Assembly: GCA_029782295.1 (NCBI GenBank)
Contig: JAKOVB010000053.1
Location: forward strand, 62,001 to 126,000
Source: Pseudomonadota bacterium
Lineage (GTDB): Bacteria; Pseudomonadota; Gammaproteobacteria; Burkholderiales; Methylophilaceae
Length of the DNA: 64,000 nt
Direction of reading: 5' to 3'
Positions within the stretch are counted from its first letter, which is position 1; each line of letters starts with the position of its first letter. Position numbers and translations under genes: made by a program. This document shows, one piece after another, positions 26,863 to 35,667 of the stretch. The notes under the pieces are model-generated. The model made no database searches. It had not been told where the DNA came from and worked only from the letters and a program-made list of their open reading frames with translations.

Positions 26863-29253
26863 CTAGATATTGCCTTGGCCGAGCTTGATCAGCGTCGGCA
26901 CATCCAGAATCAGGGCGACGGTACCATCCCCCATGATGGTCGCGCCCGAAACCCCGACCACCTTGCGGAAGTTGGTTTCCAGGCTCTTGATCACGACCTG
27001 TTGCTGGCCGACCAATGCGTCGACAAACAATGCTGCCTTCTTGCCGTCCGCCTCGATCAATACCAGGACGCCCTGACATGGATCGGTGACTTCGGTCGGC
27101 ATGTTGAACAACTGGTGCAGGGCGATGATGGGCAGGTACTCCCCGCGCACATGCACCATGTGACCCTGGCCGGTGACGGTCTTGAGATCTTCCTGTCGGG
27201 GTTGCAGCGTTTCCACGATCAGGTTCAACGGGATGACGTAAATGCTCTTTCCCAAGGCGACTGACATGCCATCCAGTATGGCTAGTGTCAGGGGCAAACG
27301 GATCGTCATGGTCGTGCCGACCCCGGGCGCAGAACCGATCTGGACATCGCCGCCCATCTCGGTGATGTTGCGCTTGACGACGTCCATGCCCACGCCACGG
27401 CCCGATACATCGGTCACGACTTCGGCGGTCGAGAATCCTGGCTCGAAAATCAGCATCCAGACCTCATTGTCAGACATCCCTTCATGGGCATTCAGGCCAC
27501 GCTCCATGGCCTTGCTGAGGATGCGTTCGCGGTTGAGGCCGGCACCGTCATCCGAGACCTCGATGACGACTGCACCGCCCTGGTTGGATGCTGACAGGGT
27601 AATCGTGCCTTTGGCAGGCTTGCCGGCTGCAATACGCTTTTCGGCGGTTTCGATGCCGTGGTCCAGGCTGTTGCGTACCAGATGGGTCAGCGGATCTGCA
27701 ATTTTTTCGATGAGGCTCTTGTCCAGTTCGGTGGTGTCACCCACCGTGACTAACTCGACCTGCTTATGCAACTTGCCTGCCAGATCGCGTACCACTCTGG
27801 GGAAGCGGCTGAACACGAAGCTGATCGGCATCATGCGGATCGACATGACCGATTCCTGCAGGTCACGCGTGTTGCGTTCCAGTTGGGCGAGGCCGCTATG
27901 CAGGGACTCATACAGGATGGCATCCACCTCAGAGGCCGTTTGTGCCAGCATCGCCTGCGTGATGACCAGTTCACCGACAAGGTTGATGAGCTGATCTACG
28001 CGTTCGACGCCCACCCGAATAGACGTTTCACCTGTAGAGGCTGCTGGCGTTTTCTCCTTCGCCTTGACAGGTGGGGCAGCTTTGTTCGTGGCAACGGGAA
28101 GAACAGGGGTCGAGGGTGGAGATGCAGGTTGCTGAATCGGGACAAAGAACCCATATCCGTCGCCCTCCGTGACATCTGCCTGCGCTGCCGCAGTCTGGGC
28201 TGGCAGATCGGTAAAGAAGCCGTAACCATCGTTGTCAGTGCCCACGGTTTGTGCTGACGAACCTTCAGTGGGCAGATCGGTAAAGAAGCCATATCCGGAA
28301 TCCTTTACGCCGGTCGTCTCCGGTAATGGCTCGAAGAATCCATATCCGTCGTCCTGAGCTAATGCCGCTGTTGCAGCTACGGAGGGTGTTTCCGGTAGTG
28401 GTTCGAAGAATCCAAAACTGTTGTCTTCTTCAGCCGGAGGGGAAATGATGGAGTCAGGGGATGAAACGACCGATACGGTGAAGTCTTCAGGGTCGGCAAC
28501 GAAAGAGAGCAGATCCTGAATATCTTCCAGAGATTCTGTCGTGGTCAGTTGGAAGCGCCACTCGATAAGCGGCTTGACCTTCTTTCCCTTTTTTTCCTTT
28601 TTGTCTTTCTTCTTTTTTTCTTGATCTTCGGCGGGTTCGGCGAGGATCACGAGTTCGCCGATTCTCTCGAATTCGGATTTCAGGTTCGCGAGGCCGGATT
28701 CACGCTTGAGGAAGGATTTTCCAGGACGGAAAACGATTTCATAGATGTTGGTGGAAGACTCAATCAGGACTTCAGCGTTGTCTTTGGCCGCTGGCGCCGC
28801 CATCGCTGCCGGTTGAGGCTCGGCTGAAACGGTTGGCGGGGTTTCGGCTACAGGAGGGGGAGATTCGTCCTGTGTCAGGGCTCGTAATTTTTCGCATACG
28901 GCCTCGGCTACTGCAGGGTCGGCATCCGTCCCCTTGACGTGGCAATCCAGCTGGTCCTTGAGGACATCTGTCGCTTCAAGGAATACATCGATCATTTCGA
29001 CCCGGGGGGCCATTTCGCCCTTGCGCAGGCGATCGAGCAGATTTTCAAGGACATGGGTGACTTCGGTCATGTCCGTGAAGCCAAATGTCCCGCTCCCTCC
29101 CTTGATGGAGTGGGCGGCACGGAAAATGGCATTCATTTCCTCGATGTCGGGATTGTCGACATCCATTTCCAGTAGCAGGCGTTCCATTTCAGCCAAATGC
29201 TCAGCGCTCTCCTCGAAGAACACCTGGTAAAACTGGCTCATGTCGATGCTCAT
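26863..29253 (-). CDS. cheA: Chemotaxis sensor histidine kinase CheA with a repeat-bearing linker
   Basis: 796 residues, longer than the usual ~650. P1 Hpt domain with phospho-acceptor His48 (AAHSIKGG). A P2-like domain (about 158-265) is interrupted by a lysine-rich loop (211-228). Then comes a linker (about 277-373) with five copies of a (G)YGFFxxLP motif. P3 dimerisation (about 408-470), P4 ATPase (N-box HLVRNSLDHGIE, G-boxes GRGVGMDVVKRN and GTTMTIRLPLTLAI) and P5 CheW-like end follow. It phosphorylates CheY and CheB in response to the receptors encoded downstream. GAGGAGAG precedes the chosen ATG. Confidence 0.97.
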   Translation of the reverse strand: MSIDMSQFYQVFFEESAEHLAEMERLLLEMDVDNPDIEEMNAIFRAAHSIKGGSGTFGFTDMTEVTHVLENLLDRLRKGEMAPRVEMIDVFLEATDVLKDQLDCHVKGTDADPAVAEAVCEKLRALTQDESPPPVAETPPTVSAEPQPAAMAAPAAKDNAEVLIESSTNIYEIVFRPGKSFLKRESGLANLKSEFERIGELVILAEPAEDQEKKKKDKKEKKGKKVKPLIEWRFQLTTTESLEDIQDLLSFVADPEDFTVSVVSSPDSIISPPAEEDNSFGFFEPLPETPSVAATAALAQDDGYGFFEPLPETTGVKDSGYGFFTDLPTEGSSAQTVGTDNDGYGFFTDLPAQTAAAQADVTEGDGYGFFVPIQQPASPPSTPVLPVATNKAAPPVKAKEKTPAASTGETSIRVGVERVDQLINLVGELVITQAMLAQTASEVDAILYESLHSGLAQLERNTRDLQESVMSIRMMPISFVFSRFPRVVRDLAGKLHKQVELVTVGDTTELDKSLIEKIADPLTHLVRNSLDHGIETAEKRIAAGKPAKGTITLSASNQGGAVVIEVSDDGAGLNRERILSKAMERGLNAHEGMSDNEVWMLIFEPGFSTAEVVTDVSGRGVGMDVVKRNITEMGGDVQIGSAPGVGTTMTIRLPLTLAILDGMSVALGKSIYVIPLNLIVETLQPRQEDLKTVTGQGHMVHVRGEYLPIIALHQLFNMPTEVTDPCQGVLVLIEADGKKAALFVDALVGQQQVVIKSLETNFRKVVGVSGATIMGDGTVALILDVPTLIKLGQGNI
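28135..28425 (-). repeat. Five-copy GYGFF-type peptide repeat in the CheA linker
   Basis: Copies begin near residues 280, 303, 320, 343 and 366: SFGFFEPLP, GYGFFEPLP, GYGFFTDLP, GYGFFTDLP, GYGFFVPIQ. Spacers of 14-18 residues are acidic or Ala/Thr-rich and mostly end in Asp before the Gly. Copies 3 and 4 share about 16 identical bases (CAGATCGGTAAAGAAG on the plus strand), so at least one copy arose by recent duplication. Confidence 0.85.
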
Positions 29254-29291
29254 CGTCTCTCCTCGTTAAGCGACATGGACATGAGTGATCG

Positions 29292-29657
29292 TTATCCGAT
29301 GACTTTTTTGACGACTTCAAGCAGTTTTGCGGGGTCAAAAGGCTTGACCAGCCAGCCGGTGGCGCCAGCAGCACGTCCCTGGGCCTTCATTGCATCCCCG
29401 GATTCGGTGGTCAGCATCAGAACGGGTGTAGTCTTGTACTGGGGCAGGTTGCGCAGGTTCTTGATCAGGGTCAGGCCATCCATGCGCGGCATGTTCTGGT
29501 CGGTGAAAATCATGTCGAATGATTTGGACTTGGCCTTGTCGAGGCCATCCTGACCATCCACCGCCTCGGTCACGTCATAACCGGCGCTTTTGAGGGTGAA
29601 TGAAACCATCTGCCGAATGGAGGCTGAATCATCAACGGTAAGGATGGATTTCGCCAT
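29292..29657 (-). CDS. cheY: Chemotaxis response regulator CheY
   Basis: 121 residues from the ATG at 29657, chosen because AGGAGAG lies 7-8 bases upstream. A single receiver domain: ILTVDDSASIRQM, phospho-acceptor Asp in FTDQNMPRMDG, Thr in LTTES and Lys in LVKPF. Phosphorylated by CheA (38 bases downstream) and presumed to bind the flagellar switch. No cheZ phosphatase gene is present in the window. Confidence 0.96.
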   Translation of the reverse strand: MAKSILTVDDSASIRQMVSFTLKSAGYDVTEAVDGQDGLDKAKSKSFDMIFTDQNMPRMDGLTLIKNLRNLPQYKTTPVLMLTTESGDAMKAQGRAAGATGWLVKPFDPAKLLEVVKKVIG

Positions 29658-29680
29658 GTGCAACTCTCCTTATTAAAACA

Positions 29681-29707
29681 TCCCGGAACAACCTATCCTG
29701 TTCGGGA
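29681..29707 (-). terminator. Hairpin with U-rich tail between the MCP-like gene and cheY
   Basis: On the minus strand TCCCGAACA pairs with TGTTCCGGGA (one bulge) and is followed by TGTTTTAAT. It may be a partial terminator reducing expression of the genes from cheY onward, or an RNA-processing site, since no separate strong promoter is seen before cheY. Confidence 0.45.
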
Positions 29708-29739
29708 ATCAAGTCAATCATGTGAACAAAAACTTCTAA

Positions 29740-30987
29740 TTAAAACAATTCGATATCGCCTGCGTCTACATTCACCTGCTTGACCGGATTATGGCGTGAC
29801 TTCTCGATCAGATCAGTCATTTCCTGAATGGCACCACGCAGGCGTGCCAGACGGTCGTTTTCAACCTGATGGCTCTGCTCGATGTTAGCGATACCCTCGA
29901 TGATCGATTTGATGATGTCCATGCGCCTGCCGGCATGCCCAACCAGCTGTGTCGCCAGATCCTGGAACTGCAGTGTGGTGATCGCAGTGTGAACGTTGTA
30001 TTCCACATCCTGCGTCGATACGGCAAGTTCCTCGGTTGCCTCAACCATGCTCTGGTTGATCTCCTGGATGTGGACAATCATGCCTTCGACGTTCTGCTTG
30101 GATTGCAAGGCGAAGTTCATGTCCTTGGAAGACATCTTCTTGATCAGGTCCTCTGCCTGACCGACGGAGTGGTTGACATCCGCCATGTGAGTACGGATTT
30201 CCGTACTGAACTCACTGGAGCGCAGGGAGAGTTTTCGCACTTCATCCGCGACCACGGCGAAGCCCCGCCCGGCTTCACCGGCGCGCGCCGCTTCGATGGC
30301 TGCATTGAGTGCAAGCAGGTTGGTTTGGCTGGCGATGCCTTCGACTTCATTCAGGATGTCGTTGATTTTTGACATTTCCCTGGCGATTTCATCCATCTTC
30401 ATCACCAGTTCCATGCCCAGTTTGCTACCCTGAATGGTATTGTCTACGAACAGGGTGAGCGTCTGTGAGGTATCGGAGAGAAATTTCTCAAGTGTCACGT
30501 TGCCCGAATTAGCTTCGGACATTTCTGTCTCTGCACCGTCGGAAACGTTGTTTTCTTCAGGCTGTCCGTGCTGGCCTCTTTGCGTCAATTGCAGCACAAG
30601 ATCATGTTGACGTCGTGTGGTGGCTTCAAGCCCAGTGAAACTGTTGATGAGCTTCAGAATCGCGTCATCCAGCAATTCCCGTAACTGGGACAGCTCGGTT
30701 TGAGTATCGCTGATCTGGCCACTGAATTCTTCATGAAGGATGCGAAGCAGGCCATCAAAGCTGTCAGCCAGACTGGAGATCTCAGTGTCGATGGCGCGCG
30801 GTTTCCATTCACGCTTATCCCGCTTAGGGAAAGTGGATATCAGAAGCGTCATCCAGGCGATGAAGCCAGCCGCAAGGACGGAAATCTGCGGCGCGTTAAG
30901 CGGGGCATTGTCTCCGGCAAGCAATATCAACGCCGACATCATGGCGGCAGAGATCAACAAGCCGATAACGATCGGTTTCTTTTGCAT
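29740..30987 (-). CDS. Small membrane MCP-like chemotaxis protein without a ligand domain
   Basis: 415 residues. Two closely spaced N-terminal membrane helices (about 5-24 and 32-51), leaving no room for a periplasmic sensor, then a cytoplasmic region and an MCP-type coiled coil with the tip [37 protein letters not shown]. It lacks HAMP and the EWEEF tether; instead it ends GDIELF, the same six residues that end CheD. It lies between the STAS gene and cheY at the head of the operon. It may be a cytoplasm-sensing receptor, an array scaffold or a CheY/CheD docking protein; these roles are inference. Confidence 0.85.
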   Translation of the reverse strand: MQKKPIVIGLLISAAMMSALILLAGDNAPLNAPQISVLAAGFIAWMTLLISTFPKRDKREWKPRAIDTEISSLADSFDGLLRILHEEFSGQISDTQTELSQLRELLDDAILKLINSFTGLEATTRRQHDLVLQLTQRGQHGQPEENNVSDGAETEMSEANSGNVTLEKFLSDTSQTLTLFVDNTIQGSKLGMELVMKMDEIAREMSKINDILNEVEGIASQTNLLALNAAIEAARAGEAGRGFAVVADEVRKLSLRSSEFSTEIRTHMADVNHSVGQAEDLIKKMSSKDMNFALQSKQNVEGMIVHIQEINQSMVEATEELAVSTQDVEYNVHTAITTLQFQDLATQLVGHAGRRMDIIKSIIEGIANIEQSHQVENDRLARLRGAIQEMTDLIEKSRHNPVKQVNVDAGDIELF

Positions 30988-31014
30988 GAGTAGCCTGATG
31001 CGCTCTGGAAATGC

Positions 31015-31320
31015 TCAGGAAATGGTAAACAGCTTGTCGAAATTCGCAATCTCGAGAATTTGACGTACCGAACCTGAGGTCTTTGTGATGCTGAGCTTGA
31101 CGTTGCGTGCGGTAACCCTGTCTTTCAGCAGCAGCAGCATACCAAGTGCGGAACTGTCCAGATAGTCGACCCCAGCCATGTCGATTTCGAGATTTTGCAC
31201 AGACGGCTTCTGGAGCAGAGCCTCATACCCCTCGCGGAATTCGCGATGGGAATTGAAGTCGAATCGACCAGTTAATGAGAGCGTTGCATTCTCGTTATTC
31301 AGGCGTTGCGTAACTTGCAT
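31015..31320 (-). CDS. STAS-domain protein (anti-sigma-factor-antagonist type), first gene of chemotaxis operon
   Basis: 101 residues that are just one STAS domain: LSLTGRFDF, EIDMAGVDYLDSSALGMLLLL with the phosphorylatable Ser of the DSSxLG loop, and a C-terminal helix. In SpoIIAA-like proteins this Ser is phosphorylated by a partner kinase; no such anti-sigma kinase is encoded in the window. The partner may be the membrane MCP-like protein 27 bases downstream (inference). The ribosome-binding region is a run of nine G one base before the ATG. Confidence 0.9.
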   Translation of the reverse strand: MQVTQRLNNENATLSLTGRFDFNSHREFREGYEALLQKPSVQNLEIDMAGVDYLDSSALGMLLLLKDRVTARNVKLSITKTSGSVRQILEIANFDKLFTIS

Positions 31321-31321
31321 A

Positions 31322-31330
31322 CCCCCCCCC
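31322..31330 (-). promoter_or_regulatory. Poly-G(9) tract in the ribosome-binding region of the STAS gene
   Basis: Nine consecutive G on the coding strand, then T, then the ATG at 31320. There is no other Shine-Dalgarno-like sequence. Homopolymer runs of this length can change length by slippage, which would alter the spacing to the start codon. Confidence 0.6.
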
Positions 31331-31359
31331 GGATTTTATTTAAGTTATATGTGGATAAG

Positions 31360-31388
31360 TTTATACGGTAATCGTGATGACGAGTCAA
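31360..31388 (-). promoter_or_regulatory. Sigma-70 promoter of the chemotaxis operon
   Basis: On the minus strand TTGACT (31388-31383), 17 bases, then TATAAA (31365-31360). Start of transcription near 31353, about 33 bases before the STAS ATG. No sigma-28 (FliA) pattern is seen, so the operon appears to be under housekeeping control. Confidence 0.75.
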
Positions 31389-31395
31389 CGAGTTG

Positions 31396-32190
31396 TCACG
31401 CCATCGATTCCACCGAACCAGCGGCTGTGGTATTCATGCCGCCATCGACATAAGTGATCTCACCGGTCACGCCGCTGGCCAGATCGCTGCACAGGAACGC
31501 GGAGACGTTGCCGACTTCTTCGATCGTGACGTTGCGACGCAACGGAGCATGACGTTCATTGAAATCCATCATCTTGTCGAATCCGGCGATACCGGAGGCG
31601 GCGAGCGTCTTGATCGGGCCAGCGGATACCGCGTTTACGCGGATGCCCTTGGGCCCCAGGCTCTGGGCCATGTAGCGGACGTTGGCTTCCAGGCTGGCCT
31701 TGGCGACTCCCATCACGTTGTAGTTGGGCATGGTGCGTTCCGCCCCCAGATAGCTGATGGTCAGCAGGGAGGCGTTGCGGCCCAGCATCATGGGAAGTGC
31801 GGCCTTGGCGAGAGCTGCGAAGCTATAGGAACTGACATCGTGGGCAATGCGGAAATTCTCGCGGGTGACGCCATCCAGATAGTCGCCGGCGAGGGCCTCT
31901 TTCGGTGCGAATGCAACGGAGTGAACGATGATGTCCAGACCATCCCACTTCTTGGCGAGGTTTTCGAATACCGCTGCGATCTGGCCGTCGTCGGTGACGT
32001 CGCATTGCAGGACGATGTCGGAACCGAATTCTGCGGCGAGCTTGGTGACGCGGTCTTGCAGCTTCTCGGTCTGGTAGGTGAATGCGAGTTCCGCACCTTC
32101 ACGCTTCATGGCCTCGGCAATGCCGTAAGCGATAGAGCGGTTGCTGAGTAAGCCAACAATCAGTGCGCGTTTTCCAGAGAGGAATCCCAT
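31396..32190 (-). CDS. fabI: Enoyl-ACP reductase (NADH), FabI type
   Basis: 264 residues. [24 protein letters not shown] is the FabI nucleotide-binding start; Tyr147, Tyr157 and Lys164 are the catalytic residues, in step with E. coli Tyr146, Tyr156 and Lys163. It performs the last reduction of fatty-acid elongation. Its start lies 11 bases after an ABC permease gene with no promoter between, so it seems to be the last gene of the mltD-ABC transcript. An AAAGGG lies before the ATG. Confidence 0.97.
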   Translation of the reverse strand: MGFLSGKRALIVGLLSNRSIAYGIAEAMKREGAELAFTYQTEKLQDRVTKLAAEFGSDIVLQCDVTDDGQIAAVFENLAKKWDGLDIIVHSVAFAPKEALAGDYLDGVTRENFRIAHDVSSYSFAALAKAALPMMLGRNASLLTISYLGAERTMPNYNVMGVAKASLEANVRYMAQSLGPKGIRVNAVSAGPIKTLAASGIAGFDKMMDFNERHAPLRRNVTIEEVGNVSAFLCSDLASGVTGEITYVDGGMNTTAAGSVESMA

Positions 32191-32201
32191 AGTTTTACCC
32201 T

Positions 32202-33020
32202 TTAACTTTTTGTTCTTGGATCGAGTGCATCTCGCAACCCTTCACCCAGCAAATTATAACCTAATACCGTGATGAGTATCGCCATTCCGGGGAAGGCGGA
32301 CAGCCACCAGGCAAACTGGATGTACTCCTTGCCATCCGTCAGGATGTTGCCCCAGGAGGCTTGTGGGGGTTGCACGCCAAGACCGAGAAAACTCAGGCTG
32401 GATTCGACCAGCACTGCACTGGCGATGCCGAGCACGGTGCTGACGATGATGGGAGTCAGGCTGTTAGGGAGCAAATGCCTGAAGATCAACCGGAAGTTCC
32501 GTGCGCCCAGCGTTTCCGCAGCCAGCACGTATTCGCGCTCGCGCAGGCTGAGGAACTCGGCGCGGACCAGGCGGGTAACCCCCATCCAGGAGGTCAGGCC
32601 GATGACGATCATGATGTTCCAGATTGACGGTGTCAGAAAGGCGATGACAGCGAGGATGAGGAAGAAAGTCGGAATAGACAGCATGATGTCGACCAGACGC
32701 ATGATGACGACATCGATCCAGCCGCGATAGAAACCGGATATGGCGCCAAGGATCACGCCAATGAAGGTGGCGATGCCGACGGCGACGAAGCCGACCAGAA
32801 GGGAAATGCGGGCGCCGAACAGCATGCGTGAGAATACGTCCCGCCCCAAACCGTCCGTGCCCATCCAGTGTGTGGTGGACGGTGCGAGCAGGATGGACTT
32901 GACGTCGATGGCATCCGGGTCATAGGGGGCGATCCATGGGGCCAGTGCCGCCAGTACGAGGATCGTGGCGATGATGGCAAATCCCCATTGGGCGAGCGGG
33001 TTGGACAAGGCGCGGTTCAT
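32202..33020 (-). CDS. ABC transporter permease, peptide/oligopeptide type (OppC/YejE-like)
   Basis: 272 residues, six or so membrane helices, with the N-terminal OppC-type region ([52 protein letters not shown]) and the ATPase-contact EAA loop ([23 protein letters not shown]). It pairs with the permease encoded upstream (4-base overlap) and the lipoprotein before that. ATP-binding subunits are absent from the window, so they must be encoded elsewhere. Confidence 0.93.
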   Translation of the reverse strand: MNRALSNPLAQWGFAIIATILVLAALAPWIAPYDPDAIDVKSILLAPSTTHWMGTDGLGRDVFSRMLFGARISLLVGFVAVGIATFIGVILGAISGFYRGWIDVVIMRLVDIMLSIPTFFLILAVIAFLTPSIWNIMIVIGLTSWMGVTRLVRAEFLSLREREYVLAAETLGARNFRLIFRHLLPNSLTPIIVSTVLGIASAVLVESSLSFLGLGVQPPQASWGNILTDGKEYIQFAWWLSAFPGMAILITVLGYNLLGEGLRDALDPRTKS

Positions 33021-34036
33021 CGCACGACTCCTCTCCGTACCCGTGGATCAGCCCAGGCGTAGGCGATGTCTGCCAGCAGGTTGCCGATCAGGGTCAGTGC
33101 CGCGCCGATCGTCAGAATGCCCATGATGACGGGGAAGTCACGCATCATCACGGCATCGTAGAACAACTTGCCCATGCCGGGGATGGCAAACAGGGTTTCG
33201 GCGATCACCGATCCGCCGATCAGGCCAGGAATCGACAGGCCCATGATGGTGATGAGCGGAAGCAGCGCATTGCGCAAGGCGTGGCGCCTGATCACGACAT
33301 CCTCGGCCAGTCCCTTGGCGCGGGCGGTGGTGATGTAATCCTGATGCAGGACATCGAGCATGCCGTTCTTGACGAACAGGGTAATGCCGGCCAGTCCCGT
33401 CAGTGAAGGGATGACAATCGGCAGGAACAGGTGGCGAGTGGTGTCATAGATCTTGTCCCAAGTGCTGAAGGATTGGTAGTTGATGCTGTGGATGCCTGAA
33501 ATCGGGAAGATGTTGTAGACCACGCCCAGCCAGTACATCAGCAGGAGCGAAAGCCAGAAGCCCGGTATCGAAAAGCCGACGAAATTGAACACGGTAATCG
33601 CCCGATCCTGCCACTGGTGATGTTTTCGGGCAGCGATCATCCCGAGGGGGATCGCCAGCAGCATCGTCAATATCAAGCTGATCACGTTGATCAACAGGGT
33701 GATCGGCAAAGCCTCCTGAATCATGCCTTTGGTGACGTTGCCTTTCTCATCCTTCTTTTCCCAAAGGACCGGGCGCTGGTGGCCGGCAAAGGACTCGCCG
33801 AAATCCAGGGTGGCCATGCGTTTGAGCCAGAGACCGTATTGCACCATCAGAGGCTCGTCGAGGTGGTACAGTTTGCGCAGCTTCTGCCGCGACTCTTCAC
33901 TGGCCTTGGGGTTGAACCCGGCTTCAGTCGTGGTGATGTCGCCCGGAGCAAGGTGCAGGATGAGGAAGGAAATCAGGCTGATGCCGATCAGCAGCGGCAC
34001 CATCCAGAACAGGCGTTTGGCAAGGTACTGGATCAT
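33017..34036 (-). CDS. ABC transporter permease, peptide/oligopeptide type (OppB/YejB-like)
   Basis: Start chosen at the ATG at 34036 (MIQYLAKRLFWMVPLLIGISL), which gives the usual OppB N-terminus; 339 residues. The EAA loop reads YITTARAKGLAEDVVIRRHALRNALLPLITIMG. A charged insert around residues 70-120 (FAGHQRPVLWEKKDEKGNVTKG) is typical of the YejB-like group. Overlaps the substrate-binding protein gene by 4 bases. Confidence 0.93.
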   Translation of the reverse strand: MIQYLAKRLFWMVPLLIGISLISFLILHLAPGDITTTEAGFNPKASEESRQKLRKLYHLDEPLMVQYGLWLKRMATLDFGESFAGHQRPVLWEKKDEKGNVTKGMIQEALPITLLINVISLILTMLLAIPLGMIAARKHHQWQDRAITVFNFVGFSIPGFWLSLLLMYWLGVVYNIFPISGIHSINYQSFSTWDKIYDTTRHLFLPIVIPSLTGLAGITLFVKNGMLDVLHQDYITTARAKGLAEDVVIRRHALRNALLPLITIMGLSIPGLIGGSVIAETLFAIPGMGKLFYDAVMMRDFPVIMGILTIGAALTLIGNLLADIAYAWADPRVRRGVVR

Positions 34037-35667
34037 TTTTCGGCGATCTCCGTCCTGCGCAACGGTTCCGGGATGTACCACTCGTAGGCGTTGTGGCCGA
34101 TACCGGCCGGTGGGGCGGGGTTGTCGATGCCTTTGACCCGTTTGTGGATGGCAGGCAGGCCATATCCGGCATACAGATAGACGATAGGGCTGTCCTCATA
34201 AAGCTGCTTCGAGAATGCGTGGTAGATCTTCATGCGTTTGTCCGGGTTCAATTCGAGGCGGCCCTGCTCCAGCAGTCTGTCGACTTTGGGATTGCTGTAA
34301 CCGATGAAGTTGAACTTGCCCGGGTCCTGCTGCGAGGAATGCCAGATGTTGAACTGGTCTGGTTCCTGCCCCAGGCTCCAGCCCAGCACCACGACGTCGA
34401 AATCGCCGGTCTTGATGAAGCGGCCGATGAAGCTGGCCCATTCCAGCACGCGGATCCTGACGTCGATGCCGATCTCCTTGAGCCGACGCTGGATCAGCGT
34501 GGCGCTCATTTCCCGTTGCTTGTTCTGGTTGGTGAGGATCTCGAAGGACAGCGGCTTGCCATCACGGTCCAGGATGCCGTCACCGTCGTGGTCCTCGAAT
34601 CCTGCTTCCTTTAGTAACTGGCGTGCCCTGGCCGGATCGTAAGGATAGGGCTTGAGATCGGGGTTGCTCCAGCGCGTGCCTGGCTTGTAGGGCGAGGCGA
34701 TGGGTTCACCAAGGCCCAGCAGGACCCCGTCGATCAGTTCCTGCTTGTCGATGGCGTAGTTGATGGCGAGGCGCACGCGGCGGTCATCCCAGGGTTTGTG
34801 CTTGAGGTTGAAACCGAGGTAGGTGTAGGCGTTGCCGAGTTCCTTGTACTGTGCGATCTTGCGCGTGAGCTCCGGACGTGCCGGGAAAATGCGGGCGTAC
34901 TGGATGGGGCTGAGGCCCATGGTGTCGATATTGTCAGCCATCAGTTCCAGGAACTGGGAGGCAGGGTCAGGGATGAAGCGAGACACCAGACGGTCGATGC
35001 GCGGCTGGCCCTGCGTGGCATTTGGGTTGCGCTTGAGGGAGATGCGCTCCCCGTTCTTCCATTCGTCCAGCTGATAGTAGTTGCTGCCGATGGGGTGGCG
35101 TGCGAACGGGGTGGTATTGATGTCCTGGCCTTCCAGCAGGTGCCGGGGCAGGATGTGCAAGCCGGCCCAGGAATCCAGCGCAGGAGCGTAAGGTTGGGCG
35201 TAGGTCACGCGGAAGGTCAGCGGATCCGGGGCTTCTGCCCTGATGACCAGCTTGTAGTCTGCGCCGTAAGGGGTGCGGGTATTGTCGTCGGTGACCAGCT
35301 TCCAGGTAAACAGCACGTCATCGCTGGTCAGCGGTTTGCCATCGGACCATTTCATGCCGGGCTTGAGGTGGAAGGTCAGGGTCTTCTGGTCCCTGGACAC
35401 CTCCCAGGACTTCGCGAGTTCCCCTTCCAGCTCCAGATTTTTGTCATATTTGAGCAGACTGTTGAACAGGTTGGCGGCGATGGCGGAAGCGGCGGATTCC
35501 CCCGCCAGCATGGCAATCAGGCCACTGGGTTCGCCGCTCATGGCATCGACCAGTGTACCGCCCTGGGTGGGGGGGTAAGGTTTGTCCAGGTCTGCGGTCT
35601 GGTCGTGCGCGGGCTGCCCACAGGCTGCCAGCAGCAGGCATGCTGCCAGAAGTAGTTTATGCGGCAT
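34033..35667 (-). CDS. Peptide-type ABC transporter substrate-binding lipoprotein (SBP_bac_5 family)
   Basis: 544 residues from the ATG at 35667. The signal LLLAACLLLAACGQ has a lipobox with Cys16, so it should be a lipoprotein facing the periplasm. The body is an SBP family 5 protein (WEVSRDQKTLTFHLKPGMKWSDGKPLTSDDVLFTW). Such proteins bind oligopeptides, or microcin-type or murein peptides in YejA relatives. It overlaps the end of mltD by 11 bases, and coupling to a murein hydrolase gene suggests uptake of cell-wall peptides (inference). Confidence 0.92.
   Translation of the reverse strand: MPHKLLLAACLLLAACGQPAHDQTADLDKPYPPTQGGTLVDAMSGEPSGLIAMLAGESAASAIAANLFNSLLKYDKNLELEGELAKSWEVSRDQKTLTFHLKPGMKWSDGKPLTSDDVLFTWKLVTDDNTRTPYGADYKLVIRAEAPDPLTFRVTYAQPYAPALDSWAGLHILPRHLLEGQDINTTPFARHPIGSNYYQLDEWKNGERISLKRNPNATQGQPRIDRLVSRFIPDPASQFLELMADNIDTMGLSPIQYARIFPARPELTRKIAQYKELGNAYTYLGFNLKHKPWDDRRVRLAINYAIDKQELIDGVLLGLGEPIASPYKPGTRWSNPDLKPYPYDPARARQLLKEAGFEDHDGDGILDRDGKPLSFEILTNQNKQREMSATLIQRRLKEIGIDVRIRVLEWASFIGRFIKTGDFDVVVLGWSLGQEPDQFNIWHSSQQDPGKFNFIGYSNPKVDRLLEQGRLELNPDKRMKIYHAFSKQLYEDSPIVYLYAGYGLPAIHKRVKGIDNPAPPAGIGHNAYEWYIPEPLRRTEIAEK

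Noticed and set aside
31321-31395. FliA (sigma-28) promoter for the chemotaxis operon
   Set aside because: No TAAA-N15-GCCGATAA-like pattern on the minus strand; a near-consensus sigma-70 promoter explains the start better.
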